From: an uncultured Prevotellaceae bacterium | GTDB lineage: Bacteria; Bacteroidota; Bacteroidia; Bacteroidales; Bacteroidaceae | DNA: 5,922 nt | NCBI GenBank assembly: GCA_945486445.1 | Contig: CALYTD010000080.1 | Coordinates: forward strand, 1-5,922 | Reading direction: 5' to 3' | Shown: positions 1 to 5,922 of the stretch, in pieces | Numbering within the stretch: the stretch's first letter is position 1 | How the letters are laid out: the number at the start of each line of letters is the position of its first letter | Position numbers and translations under genes: made by a program | Notes under the pieces: generated by a model | Databases searched by the model: none | The model's input: only the letters and a program-made list of their open reading frames with translations | Told to the model about the DNA's origin: nothing

Positions 1-1
1 C

Positions 2-1171
2 GAGGGAGTGAAGTTGAATATGGTATGGGACATCACGTCAAAGGATAATCTTGAACTTGACCTCTCACAGTATTACACCCGTAACAGAGCATCAGGTGCT
101 GATGGCGTTTACGACCGTGGCACTCACCTTGAATTCGTATATCTGCGCACACTTAGCGAAGCAGGGTCTTATGGACTGGTGCAGGGCGGTGGCGACTATT
201 ACACACAGAATGAGGTAGGCGTACATAATCGCTCCACTTACCCCTTTATAGTCTTAGAATTCTCCTTCCCTCTCATCAACCACAATCTCTGGATGACAGC
301 AGGTATAGAGACAGGATATTCAGGAGAGACAGACGTAGTGGCCGATTATACCAACCGCTCACGATATGAAGACGGCTATGTACAATTTGATTGGAATATA
401 GGCAAGTGGGGATTCATGATAGGTGACCGTTTCCGCGTAATCAATTTCTGGCAAAATACACTGAAACTGGGAAATGAATATGAGCACACCACCTCCAATC
501 ATGCATACACCGTAACGGCATATCACCGTTTCAATGAGGGTAGCACGTTGCAGGGAACATTTGCTCGCCGTTATTATAATGCATCTTTTGATGACTTCAT
601 AACAGACGGAACATATTATAACCCAATCACGCAGAACATCATGGCAGGTAAGGTATATACCCCTGACTATGACAAACACATTGCATATATATCAGAATTA
701 AAGTACACATACAGTAAGCCTGATTTCGTACTTGGTGCACTTGTGAAGAATATCCGCCAAGATCTTGCCATAGGACATGACAACACACTCGGTGTAGGAA
801 CAACCGCTTTCTGGCACACTGGGGCGTTAAGGCTTAACGTTGGTGTAAACTATTTCTGGCAAAAGACAACCATAGCGCCAGACAAGAAAGAGTATATGAA
901 CTTCGTGAACCTTAAACTTGCACCGCAGGTAACACTTGATGGCGGTTGGAGTATAGCGTCAACAATGCTTTATAACAGCCGTAAGGCTTATGACACAGTA
1001 GCAGATGATGGTTTTAATCCCACACCAGCAAACTTCTATGCAGACGTGACCGTAGCAAAGAACTTTGGTAAGGAATGGCTCATTGAAGGAAAGTACCACG
1101 ATATAGCAGGACAACACACCGGCAACCGTGCCGTTACCGTGGGAGTGACATATTTCTGGGGCAAGAAGTAA
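2..1171 (+). CDS. Outer-membrane beta-barrel protein, 5'-truncated by window edge
   Basis: The frame is open from base 2 to the TAA at 1169-1171, giving 389 visible residues. A GTG at 8 could be read as a start, but the codons before it are open and no signal peptide follows, so the true start very probably lies upstream of the window. The protein shows alternating polar and hydrophobic/aromatic stretches typical of transmembrane beta-strands, many Tyr, Trp and Phe residues, and a C-terminal strand ending in TYFWGKK, close to the aromatic end signal recognised by the BAM machinery. The predicted location is therefore the outer membrane. There is no TonB box or plug domain in the visible part, so it is not obviously a TonB-dependent receptor. 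It faintly resembles the barrel proteins that Bacteroidota annotation calls DUF6850, but this is a guess. Substrate and function are unknown. It ends 31 bases before the NhaC-type gene on the same strand. Confidence 0.75.
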   Translation, partial: EGVKLNMVWDITSKDNLELDLSQYYTRNRASGADGVYDRGTHLEFVYLRTLSEAGSYGLVQGGGDYYTQNEVGVHNRSTYPFIVLEFSFPLINHNLWMTAGIETGYSGETDVVADYTNRSRYEDGYVQFDWNIGKWGFMIGDRFRVINFWQNTLKLGNEYEHTTSNHAYTVTAYHRFNEGSTLQGTFARRYYNASFDDFITDGTYYNPITQNIMAGKVYTPDYDKHIAYISELKYTYSKPDFVLGALVKNIRQDLAIGHDNTLGVGTTAFWHTGALRLNVGVNYFWQKTTIAPDKKEYMNFVNLKLAPQVTLDGGWSIASTMLYNSRKAYDTVADDGFNPTPANFYADVTVAKNFGKEWLIEGKYHDIAGQHTGNRAVTVGVTYFWGKK

Positions 1172-1202
1172 CGCCCTAAGCCACATAGAAAATAAAAAAG
1201 AA
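1172..1202 (+). promoter_or_regulatory. A-rich translation leader of the nhaC-type gene
   Basis: The 31-base gap ends in a strongly A-rich run (1188-1202, only A, T and two G) directly before the ATG at 1203. No GGAGG-like sequence is present at a proper distance. Bacteroidota commonly start translation from A-rich, unstructured leaders rather than by Shine-Dalgarno pairing, so this is probably the ribosome entry region. No terminator hairpin for the upstream gene is visible, which supports read-through from the barrel gene. Confidence 0.45.
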
Positions 1203-2645
1203 ATGAAACAGAATGTGAGAATACCCCATCCGCTTATAGCCGTCATACCACTGGTTGTACTGGTGGCTCTGATTGTGCTTGTAATAAACCTTTTCCCTGA
1301 TGACGCCCTTGCCGGGGCGTCACAGGTGGCCTTAATGACGGCATCAGCCGTTTGCGTAGCTATATCTATGGTAGTATACAAGGTCAAATGGCACACTTTT
1401 GAGCAAATGATAATGGGCACCGTGGGCGATGCGAGTGTCTCTATACTGATACTGTTGCTCATAGGTATGATGTCAGCCACATGGATGATAAGCGGTGTAG
1501 TACCCACATTAATATATTATGGTGTACAGTTCATGTCGCCGATATTCTTCCTACCCTGTGCCTGCATTATCTCATCACTAATATCTGTGATGACAGGTAC
1601 ATCATGGACAACAATTGCTACCATCGGTATAGCATTGCTCGGCATAGGTGATGCACTCGGCATACCATCACCATACACAGCAGGAGCAGTAATATCAGGA
1701 GCATATTTCGGTGATAAGATGTCGCCAATGAGCGATACCACCGTGCTTGCCTCTTCTGTAGCAGGAGCGGATCTGTTTAAGCACATACGGTATATGATGT
1801 ACACCACAGTGCCAAGCATTACAATATCACTACTACTTTACCTGATAATAGGACTGTGGTATGACGGTGAAGCGATGGAAATAAACCAGTACCTAACAGG
1901 ATTAGATAACGCTTTCAACATTTCCTTGTGGACACTTGTTGTACCTGTATTCACAGGATTCCTTATTTACAAGAGGACACCATCGCTCATTACCCTGCTG
2001 CTCTCTGCACTTGCAGCATGCTTTTGCGCACTGATTATGCAACCAGACGTACTTGCTGGTATTGCAGGAGAAACAACAGTGACAGCAAAAAGTCTGTTTA
2101 TGGGTATAATGACAACCTGTTATACAAAGACACACGTTAACACAGGCTATGAGGCCATCAATGACCTTGTGTCAACAAGAGGTATGGCAGGTATGCTGGA
2201 CACTATATGGCTCATACTCTGTGCAATGTGTTTCGGGTCATGTATGGTAGCAAGCAATATGCTGAAAAGCATAACACAGGTACTGTTAAAGGCTATCACC
2301 AATACAGTATCACTTGTTTGTTCAACCGTGACATCGGGTGTTTTACTCAATCTTGTCATGGGAGACCAGTTCCTGTCAATCATTATGAATGCCTCTATGT
2401 TCCGTGAGGAATACATGGAACGTGGTTATAAGCCAGAACTGCTGAGCCGTTCCACAGAAGATTCAGCAACTGTCACTTCAGTGCTTGTGCCGTGGACAGC
2501 CTGCGGTATGACACAGAGCACCGTGCTCGGCATACCTACTTTGGTATATCTCCCATTCTGTTTCTTCAACATTATAAGCCCTATAATGAGTTGCCTTGTC
2601 GCTGTGCTCGGCTTCGTTCCTAAACCAGAAAAGTCTGAAAAATAA
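1203..2645 (+). CDS. nhaC: Na+/H+ antiporter, NhaC family
   Basis: This is a 480-residue polytopic inner-membrane protein, a usual length for the NhaC family, which exchanges cytoplasmic Na+ for protons. Hydrophobic segments run almost throughout, with about 11-12 possible membrane spans. Family signatures visible are TGTSWTTIATIG at residues 131-142, GAYFGDKMSPMSDTTVLA at 166-183 with its acidic residues D171 and D178, and LSRSTEDSATVTSVLVPW at 414-431 near the C-terminus. The ATG at 1203 is chosen because it directly follows an A-rich leader and gives a short polar N-terminus before the first span (about residues 11-30). The putP gene follows 27 bases downstream, so export of Na+ by this protein could be paired with Na+-driven proline uptake. 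A close alternative in the same superfamily is a malate-2H+/Na+-lactate antiporter (MleN-like); sequence reading alone cannot exclude it. The family is secure, the exact substrate less so. Confidence 0.88.
   Translation: MKQNVRIPHPLIAVIPLVVLVALIVLVINLFPDDALAGASQVALMTASAVCVAISMVVYKVKWHTFEQMIMGTVGDASVSILILLLIGMMSATWMISGVVPTLIYYGVQFMSPIFFLPCACIISSLISVMTGTSWTTIATIGIALLGIGDALGIPSPYTAGAVISGAYFGDKMSPMSDTTVLASSVAGADLFKHIRYMMYTTVPSITISLLLYLIIGLWYDGEAMEINQYLTGLDNAFNISLWTLVVPVFTGFLIYKRTPSLITLLLSALAACFCALIMQPDVLAGIAGETTVTAKSLFMGIMTTCYTKTHVNTGYEAINDLVSTRGMAGMLDTIWLILCAMCFGSCMVASNMLKSITQVLLKAITNTVSLVCSTVTSGVLLNLVMGDQFLSIIMNASMFREEYMERGYKPELLSRSTEDSATVTSVLVPWTACGMTQSTVLGIPTLVYLPFCFFNIISPIMSCLVAVLGFVPKPEKSEK
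1301..1322. repeat. GC-rich 8-bp inverted repeat within nhaC
   Basis: TGACGCCC (1301-1308) and GGGCGTCA (1315-1322) are perfect reverse complements separated by 6 bases. The repeat lies about 100 bases into the coding region and encodes the loop after the first membrane span (around residues 33-40). No T-run follows, so it is not a standard intrinsic terminator. Whether it forms an mRNA structure of any consequence is unknown. Confidence 0.7.
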
Positions 2646-2672
2646 ACAAAAATAAATAAACAACAAGACGTA
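2646..2672 (+). promoter_or_regulatory. A-rich translation leader of putP
   Basis: These 27 bases between the nhaC stop and the putP ATG are mostly A, with only two G residues, both close to the start codon. There is no Shine-Dalgarno core. The composition fits an unstructured Bacteroidota-type translation start. No inverted repeat or terminator is present, so the two transporter genes are likely on one transcript. Confidence 0.45.
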
Positions 2673-4199
2673 ATGACACAAACCTTAATCCTTTTCTCGT
2701 TTGTCGCCTACCTTATTGTGATGATATACATAGGCTATTACTACGGCAAACAGAAGACATCAAACTCTGCAGAGTTCTATCTCGGCGGCAGACAGTTAGG
2801 ACCTCTGGTAGCAGCTATGAGTGCAGAAGCCTCAGACATGAGTTCTTGGTTACTCATGGGAATACCCGGCCTGGCTTTTATAACAGGCCTTGCAGACCCA
2901 TTCTGGACAGTACTCGGTCTCGGAATAGGTACCTATCTTAACTGGCTTTTCGTTACAAGAAGGTTACGCAGATATACTGTGAGACTGAAAGCGGTGACTA
3001 TTCCAGAGTTCTTTTCAAAGCGATACCATGACAAACGCAATGTGCTAATGTGTATCTCCGCCATTGTAATTCTCGTATTCTTTGTTCCCTACACCGCTGC
3101 TGGTTTCAAAGCGGTTGGTACTCTGCTCAATAGCCTCTTCGGCTATGATTATCATGCCTGCATGATAATCGGTGCGTTGATAATAATATCATATACCATC
3201 ATGGGCGGTTTCATGGCTGTATCCACAACAGACCTTATACAAAGCATTGTTATGACAATAGCACTTGTTGTCATCGTTGTATTTGCTACGGGCCAAGCAG
3301 GTGGAATTGACACCGTAATAGATAATGCTAAGCAGATACCTGGTTATCTTTCTGTTGTATCAACCCACGACATCAGTACAGGAGAAGAATCTCCATACGG
3401 ATGGCTGACAGTAGTTTCTACCATGGCATGGGGACTGGGTTACTTCGGAATGCCACACATATTGTTGCGCTTCATGGCAATAAAAAAGGAGACAGACATA
3501 CCTCTATCACGCAGAATAGCCACAGTGTGGGTATTCATATCTATGTTTGTCGCAATAGCAATAGGCATCATCGGATATTCAGTAGCAAAGGCAGGAGTAA
3601 TACATAACTTCCAATGCACATCTGATGCAGAGCGTACCATAATAGAACTTGCAAACGTTCTTGCTCAGGAAGGAGTACTTGCTGCCCTCGTTGCAGGGGT
3701 TGTACTTGCCGGAATATTAGCATGCACCATGTCAACAGCAGACTCACAACTACTTACAGCGGCATCAAGTTTCTCAGAGAACATACTTCAAGACGTGTGC
3801 AACGTTAAAGTTAAAGCAAAGACCTCAATGCTCGTAGCACGCTTAACAATAGCGTTCATTGCTGCATTGGCAGTGTACCTCGCATGGAATCCAGACAGCA
3901 GTATATTCAACATTGTAGCTTTTGCATGGGCAGGATTTGGCGCAGCCTTCGGACCAGTCATGCTTGCATCACTATTCTGGAAACGCACAACTCTGTCAGG
4001 TGCTATATGTGGCATGGTAGCAGGTGGCATAATGGTATTCGTATGGAAGTACATGGTGCGCCCAATGGGAGGAGCATGGAATATCTACGAACTGCTGCCA
4101 GCTTTTGTAGTATCTGCACTTATTATCATAATAGTATCCCTTTCAACAAAGAAACCCTCAAAAGAACTCATTGAAGACTTTGAGGCTTGCAAACAATAA
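2673..4199 (+). CDS. putP: Sodium/proline symporter PutP (SSS family)
   Basis: This 508-residue inner-membrane protein has the length and motifs of PutP, a 13-span LeuT-fold carrier that imports proline with Na+. From remembered E. coli PutP numbering, the Na+-site segment SAEASDMSSW sits at residues 50-59, so A53, D55, M56 and S57 fall at the same positions as in E. coli. The second half of the site is S354/T355 (E. coli S340/T341) in the stretch CTMSTADSQLL. Residues tied to proline binding are also present: Y140, and W253, Y257 and P261 in MAWGLGYFGMPHILLRFMA (E. coli W244, Y248, P252). The late motif AWAGFGAAFGPV is at 418-429. About nine extra residues lie before the WGLGYFG helix, in the loop around residues 226-244. 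Position 351 is Cys where E. coli has Ala337. The ATG at 2673 follows an A-rich leader. The gene sits between nhaC and a flavoprotein gene starting five bases after its stop. Specificity for proline is well supported but not proven. Confidence 0.92.
   Translation: MTQTLILFSFVAYLIVMIYIGYYYGKQKTSNSAEFYLGGRQLGPLVAAMSAEASDMSSWLLMGIPGLAFITGLADPFWTVLGLGIGTYLNWLFVTRRLRRYTVRLKAVTIPEFFSKRYHDKRNVLMCISAIVILVFFVPYTAAGFKAVGTLLNSLFGYDYHACMIIGALIIISYTIMGGFMAVSTTDLIQSIVMTIALVVIVVFATGQAGGIDTVIDNAKQIPGYLSVVSTHDISTGEESPYGWLTVVSTMAWGLGYFGMPHILLRFMAIKKETDIPLSRRIATVWVFISMFVAIAIGIIGYSVAKAGVIHNFQCTSDAERTIIELANVLAQEGVLAALVAGVVLAGILACTMSTADSQLLTAASSFSENILQDVCNVKVKAKTSMLVARLTIAFIAALAVYLAWNPDSSIFNIVAFAWAGFGAAFGPVMLASLFWKRTTLSGAICGMVAGGIMVFVWKYMVRPMGGAWNIYELLPAFVVSALIIIIVSLSTKKPSKELIEDFEACKQ
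3130..3146. repeat. Small stem-loop within putP
   Basis: ATAGCC (3130-3135) and GGCTAT (3141-3146) are perfect reverse complements around a five-base loop. Alone this would be unremarkable, but it abuts exactly, with no spare base, the larger inverted repeat that begins at 3147. Confidence 0.6.
3147..3170. repeat. 11-bp-arm inverted repeat (near-palindrome) within putP
   Basis: GATTATCATGC (3147-3157) is followed by two bases (CT) and then its exact reverse complement GCATGATAATC (3160-3170). In RNA the innermost pair would open to give a four-base loop and a ten-pair stem. It encodes part of putP around residues 159-166, at the start of a membrane helix. As duplex DNA it has the symmetry of a dimeric regulator's operator, but it lies well inside a gene. 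No T-run follows. Confidence 0.75.
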
Positions 4200-4204
4200 G
4201 GGGA
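4198..4204 (+). promoter_or_regulatory. Purine-rich AAGGGGA directly before the flavoprotein ATG
   Basis: AAGGGGA overlaps the last two bases of the putP stop codon and touches the ATG at 4205. It resembles a Shine-Dalgarno core but leaves only about one base of spacing, less than the usual five to nine. Ribosomes finishing putP would stop right on this site, so termination-reinitiation is a likelier mode of initiation than independent binding. Confidence 0.35.
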
Positions 4205-5824
4205 ATGGTAAAAGAAATACAGGTTCGTGTACTGCCACAGGTGGCATATAACGAACAAAATATTGCAGCATATATAAGCCGTGAATTGGCTATTGACACT
4301 CGTACAATAAAAAACGTACGTGTGTTGAAAAAAAGCATAGATGCACGTCAGCGTCAGGTCCTTGTGAACCTGACGCTGAGAGTGTATATAAACGAAATGC
4401 CCGAACAGGAAGAGTATGAGAAAACAGTTTACAAAGATGTAACCAACGCTCCCCATGCAATCGTTGTAGGCGAGGGCCCATGCGGGTTATTTGCTGCCCT
4501 ACGTTTGATAGAACTCGGCATAAAACCCATTGTTCTTGAACGTGGAAAAGATGTACACGAACGCAAGAAAGACCTTGCATTGATAAAAAAACAGCAAAGA
4601 GTTAACAGCGAAAGCAACTATTGTTTCGGAGAGGGTGGGGCAGGTGCCTACTCTGACGGAAAACTATATACTCGCAGCAAGAAAAGGGGTAATACGGAGA
4701 AGATACTCAACGTGTTCTGTCAACATGGTGCATCAACAAACATTTTATCAGACGCACATCCACACATAGGGACAGACAAACTACCACGTATCATAGAAAA
4801 CATGAGGAAACAGATACTGCATAGTGGCGGAGAAGTACATTTCCTTACTAAGATGATACGCCTAATCATACACAACAATAAAGTTGAAGGCTGTGAGGCA
4901 TTGAACCTTGTAACACAACAAGAAGAGACATATCAAGGCCCTGTTATACTGGCCACAGGTCACTCAGCACGCGATGTTTATCGCTACCTTGCATCTGCAA
5001 ACATTGACATAAAAGCAAAAGGCATAGCCGTAGGCGTGCGTCTTGAACATCCTTCCATACTGATAGACCAAATACAATATCATTCACCAAAAGGAAGAGG
5101 ACAATGGCTTCCTGCCGCAGAGTATTCCTTTGTAACACAGGTAGAAGACCGTGGAGTATATTCTTTCTGTATGTGTCCTGGCGGATATATTATCCCTGCC
5201 GCTACAGGCGAAGAACAGATTGTAGTAAATGGTATGAGTCCCAGCAATCGTGGTGGGCAATGGTCTAACAGTGGCATGGTTGTAGAGGTACGTCCAGAAG
5301 ATATTGAAACCATGCAATTGCCAAAAGAAAGCAGTATGGAAGACATTGCGTCTCCCAATATACAAGAAGCAATACGCGTGATGAAATTCCAAGAACAACT
5401 TGAAAAAACATGCTGGCAGCAGGGAAATATGAAGCAAACAGCTCCTGCACAACGTATGCATGATTTCGTAAATGGTAAACTCTCATACGACATACCACGC
5501 ACAAGTTACGCCCCAGGTATTGTCTCTTCACCATTGCATTTTTGGTTACCAAAGAACATAACCAAACGTTTACAGGAAGGGTTCAAGATCTTCGGCCGTC
5601 AACGCCACGGTTTCTTAACCAATGAAGCAGTAATGATAGGTGTAGAAACAAGAACCTCTGCTCCAATTCGCATAACCCGAAACCAAGAAACATTACAACA
5701 TATTACAATAGAAGGCCTATTCCCCGCTGGTGAGGGAGCGGGCTATGCGGGAGGTATTGTATCAGCAGGAGTTGATGGAGAACGTGCTGCAGAGATGCTT
5801 GCAGCATACCTTGACAAATGCTAA
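4205..5824 (+). CDS. FAD-dependent oxidoreductase, COG2509-type (uncharacterised)
   Basis: The protein is 539 residues from the ATG at 4205. Residues 1-80 form a small N-terminal domain (begins MVKEIQVRVLP, with a SIDARQRQVLVNLTLRVYI stretch at 44-62). A Rossmann dinucleotide-binding segment follows at 85-112: HAIVVGEGPCGLFAALRL, with GxGxxG as G89-E-G-P-C-G94, and the acidic E112 in VLERG placed to bind the FAD ribose. The conserved segment CFGEGGAGAYSDGKLYTRS is at 140-158, the ATGHSARD motif at 250-257, and the C-terminal FAD-contact motif GLFPAGEGAGYAGGIVSAG at 504-522. This architecture matches a widespread family annotated as NAD(P)/FAD-dependent dehydrogenase; to my knowledge its substrate is not established. 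No signal peptide is visible, so it is probably cytoplasmic. A TTG at 4187, overlapping the end of putP, would add six residues; the ATG is preferred because family members begin close to this MVKE-type sequence. The start lies five bases after the putP stop, which suggests coupled translation. Confidence 0.87.
   Translation: MVKEIQVRVLPQVAYNEQNIAAYISRELAIDTRTIKNVRVLKKSIDARQRQVLVNLTLRVYINEMPEQEEYEKTVYKDVTNAPHAIVVGEGPCGLFAALRLIELGIKPIVLERGKDVHERKKDLALIKKQQRVNSESNYCFGEGGAGAYSDGKLYTRSKKRGNTEKILNVFCQHGASTNILSDAHPHIGTDKLPRIIENMRKQILHSGGEVHFLTKMIRLIIHNNKVEGCEALNLVTQQEETYQGPVILATGHSARDVYRYLASANIDIKAKGIAVGVRLEHPSILIDQIQYHSPKGRGQWLPAAEYSFVTQVEDRGVYSFCMCPGGYIIPAATGEEQIVVNGMSPSNRGGQWSNSGMVVEVRPEDIETMQLPKESSMEDIASPNIQEAIRVMKFQEQLEKTCWQQGNMKQTAPAQRMHDFVNGKLSYDIPRTSYAPGIVSSPLHFWLPKNITKRLQEGFKIFGRQRHGFLTNEAVMIGVETRTSAPIRITRNQETLQHITIEGLFPAGEGAGYAGGIVSAGVDGERAAEMLAAYLDKC
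4348..4379. repeat. 12-bp-arm perfect hairpin early in the flavoprotein gene
   Basis: TCAGCGTCAGGT (4348-4359) and ACCTGACGCTGA (4368-4379) are exact reverse complements around an eight-base loop (4360-4367). Seven of the twelve pairs are G-C. The left arm also contains the direct repeat CGTCAG twice in tandem (4347-4358). The hairpin lies about 145 bases into the gene, in the codons for residues 48-58 (QRQVLVNLTLR). No T-run follows, so it is not a classic terminator. This is the strongest inverted repeat found in the window. Confidence 0.85.
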
Positions 5825-5849
5825 TATGCACACAAACCAAATGTAGTCA

Positions 5850-5922
5850 ATGCGGGAACTGTTTATAAATCCTAAACACAACTTCTTTGAAACTGAAAAA
5901 ACATTAAATGCTACACCTTGTT
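5850..5922 (+). CDS. Start of an unrecognised gene, 3'-truncated by window edge
   Basis: An ATG at 5850 opens a frame that stays open for 24 codons to the window end; the visible peptide begins MRELFINPKHNFFETE. A TAG at 5844-5846 in the same frame sets the upstream limit, so this is the first possible ATG. The start is 25 bases after the flavoprotein stop, on the same strand, a spacing like that of the other genes here. No Shine-Dalgarno is present, as is normal in this window. The product cannot be recognised from so few residues; there is no signal peptide or membrane helix in them. The short length means the frame could still be open by chance. Confidence 0.45.
   Translation, partial: MRELFINPKHNFFETEKTLNATPC

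Noticed and set aside
359..679. Antisense open frame of 106 residues within the barrel gene.
   Set aside because: It lies fully inside a coherent coding sequence, is Cys/Ile-rich, and has no plausible ribosome entry region or motif.
825..839. Short palindrome CGTTAAG-G-CTTAACG in the barrel gene, considered as an operator.
   Set aside because: It is only seven bases per arm, lies in mid-gene with no nearby start, and is within what chance would allow.
959..1507. Long open frame on the - strand (182 residues) across the end of the barrel gene and the start of nhaC.
   Set aside because: It is antisense to two well-supported genes, spans the intergenic leader, and its translation is a Ser/Thr/Ile/Cys-rich sequence with no recognisable domain.
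5080..5502. Overlapping - strand open frames (up to 140 residues) opposite the flavoprotein gene.
   Set aside because: Several frames are open at once in the same place, which reflects the codon composition of the sense gene. The sense protein has clear family motifs throughout and the antisense products have none.
5785..5806. Inverted repeat TGCTGCA / TGCAGCA with an 8-base loop near the end of the flavoprotein gene, considered as a terminator.
   Set aside because: It lies before the stop codon, the stem is only seven pairs, and no T-run follows. It is better explained by Ala/Ala-Tyr codons.
4187..5824. TTG at 4187 as the start of the flavoprotein.
   Set aside because: It would add only MQTIRG before the family-like MVKEIQVRVLP start. 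The ATG at 4205 is the more economical choice, though the TTG is not excluded.
5861..5889. Possible Bacteroidota-type promoter (TTTG at about -33 and TAnnTTTG at about -7) before or within the last partial gene.
   Set aside because: Only fragments of the consensus are present (GTTTATA and CTTCTTTG); neither element matches well, so no promoter is claimed.

Overview
The window looks like chromosomal DNA from a member of the Bacteroidota, most likely the Prevotella/Segatella part of the group. The reasons are indirect. Gene starts sit behind A-rich leaders with almost no Shine-Dalgarno sequence, isoleucine is written mostly as ATA, GC content looks moderate to low, and the first gene encodes an aromatic-rich outer-membrane barrel of Bacteroidota style. 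No rRNA, tRNA, CRISPR array, insertion sequence or phage gene was seen.

Layout: five genes, all on the + strand and tightly packed, with gaps of 31, 27, 5 and 25 bases. (1) Bases 2-1171 hold the 3' part of a gene for an outer-membrane beta-barrel protein whose beginning lies outside the window. (2) Bases 1203-2645 encode an NhaC-family Na+/H+ antiporter. (3) Bases 2673-4199 encode a PutP-type Na+/proline symporter of the SSS family. (4) Bases 4205-5824 encode a large FAD-dependent oxidoreductase of the uncharacterised COG2509 type. (5) Bases 5850-5922 hold the first 24 codons of an unrecognised gene that runs off the window.

The spacing suggests that genes 1-4, and perhaps 5, are co-transcribed; no terminator or clear promoter lies between them. 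The functional link that can be argued is a sodium cycle: the NhaC protein exports Na+ using the proton gradient (or the reverse), and PutP spends the Na+ gradient to import proline. The roles of the barrel protein and the flavoprotein in this set are unknown.

There is no clear new biological system here. The most distinctive unexplained signals are perfect inverted repeats inside coding sequence: a 12-bp-arm hairpin early in the flavoprotein gene, two stem-loops that abut exactly inside putP, and a GC-rich hairpin near the start of nhaC. They could be mRNA structures with a regulatory or stability role, or by-products of codon choice.
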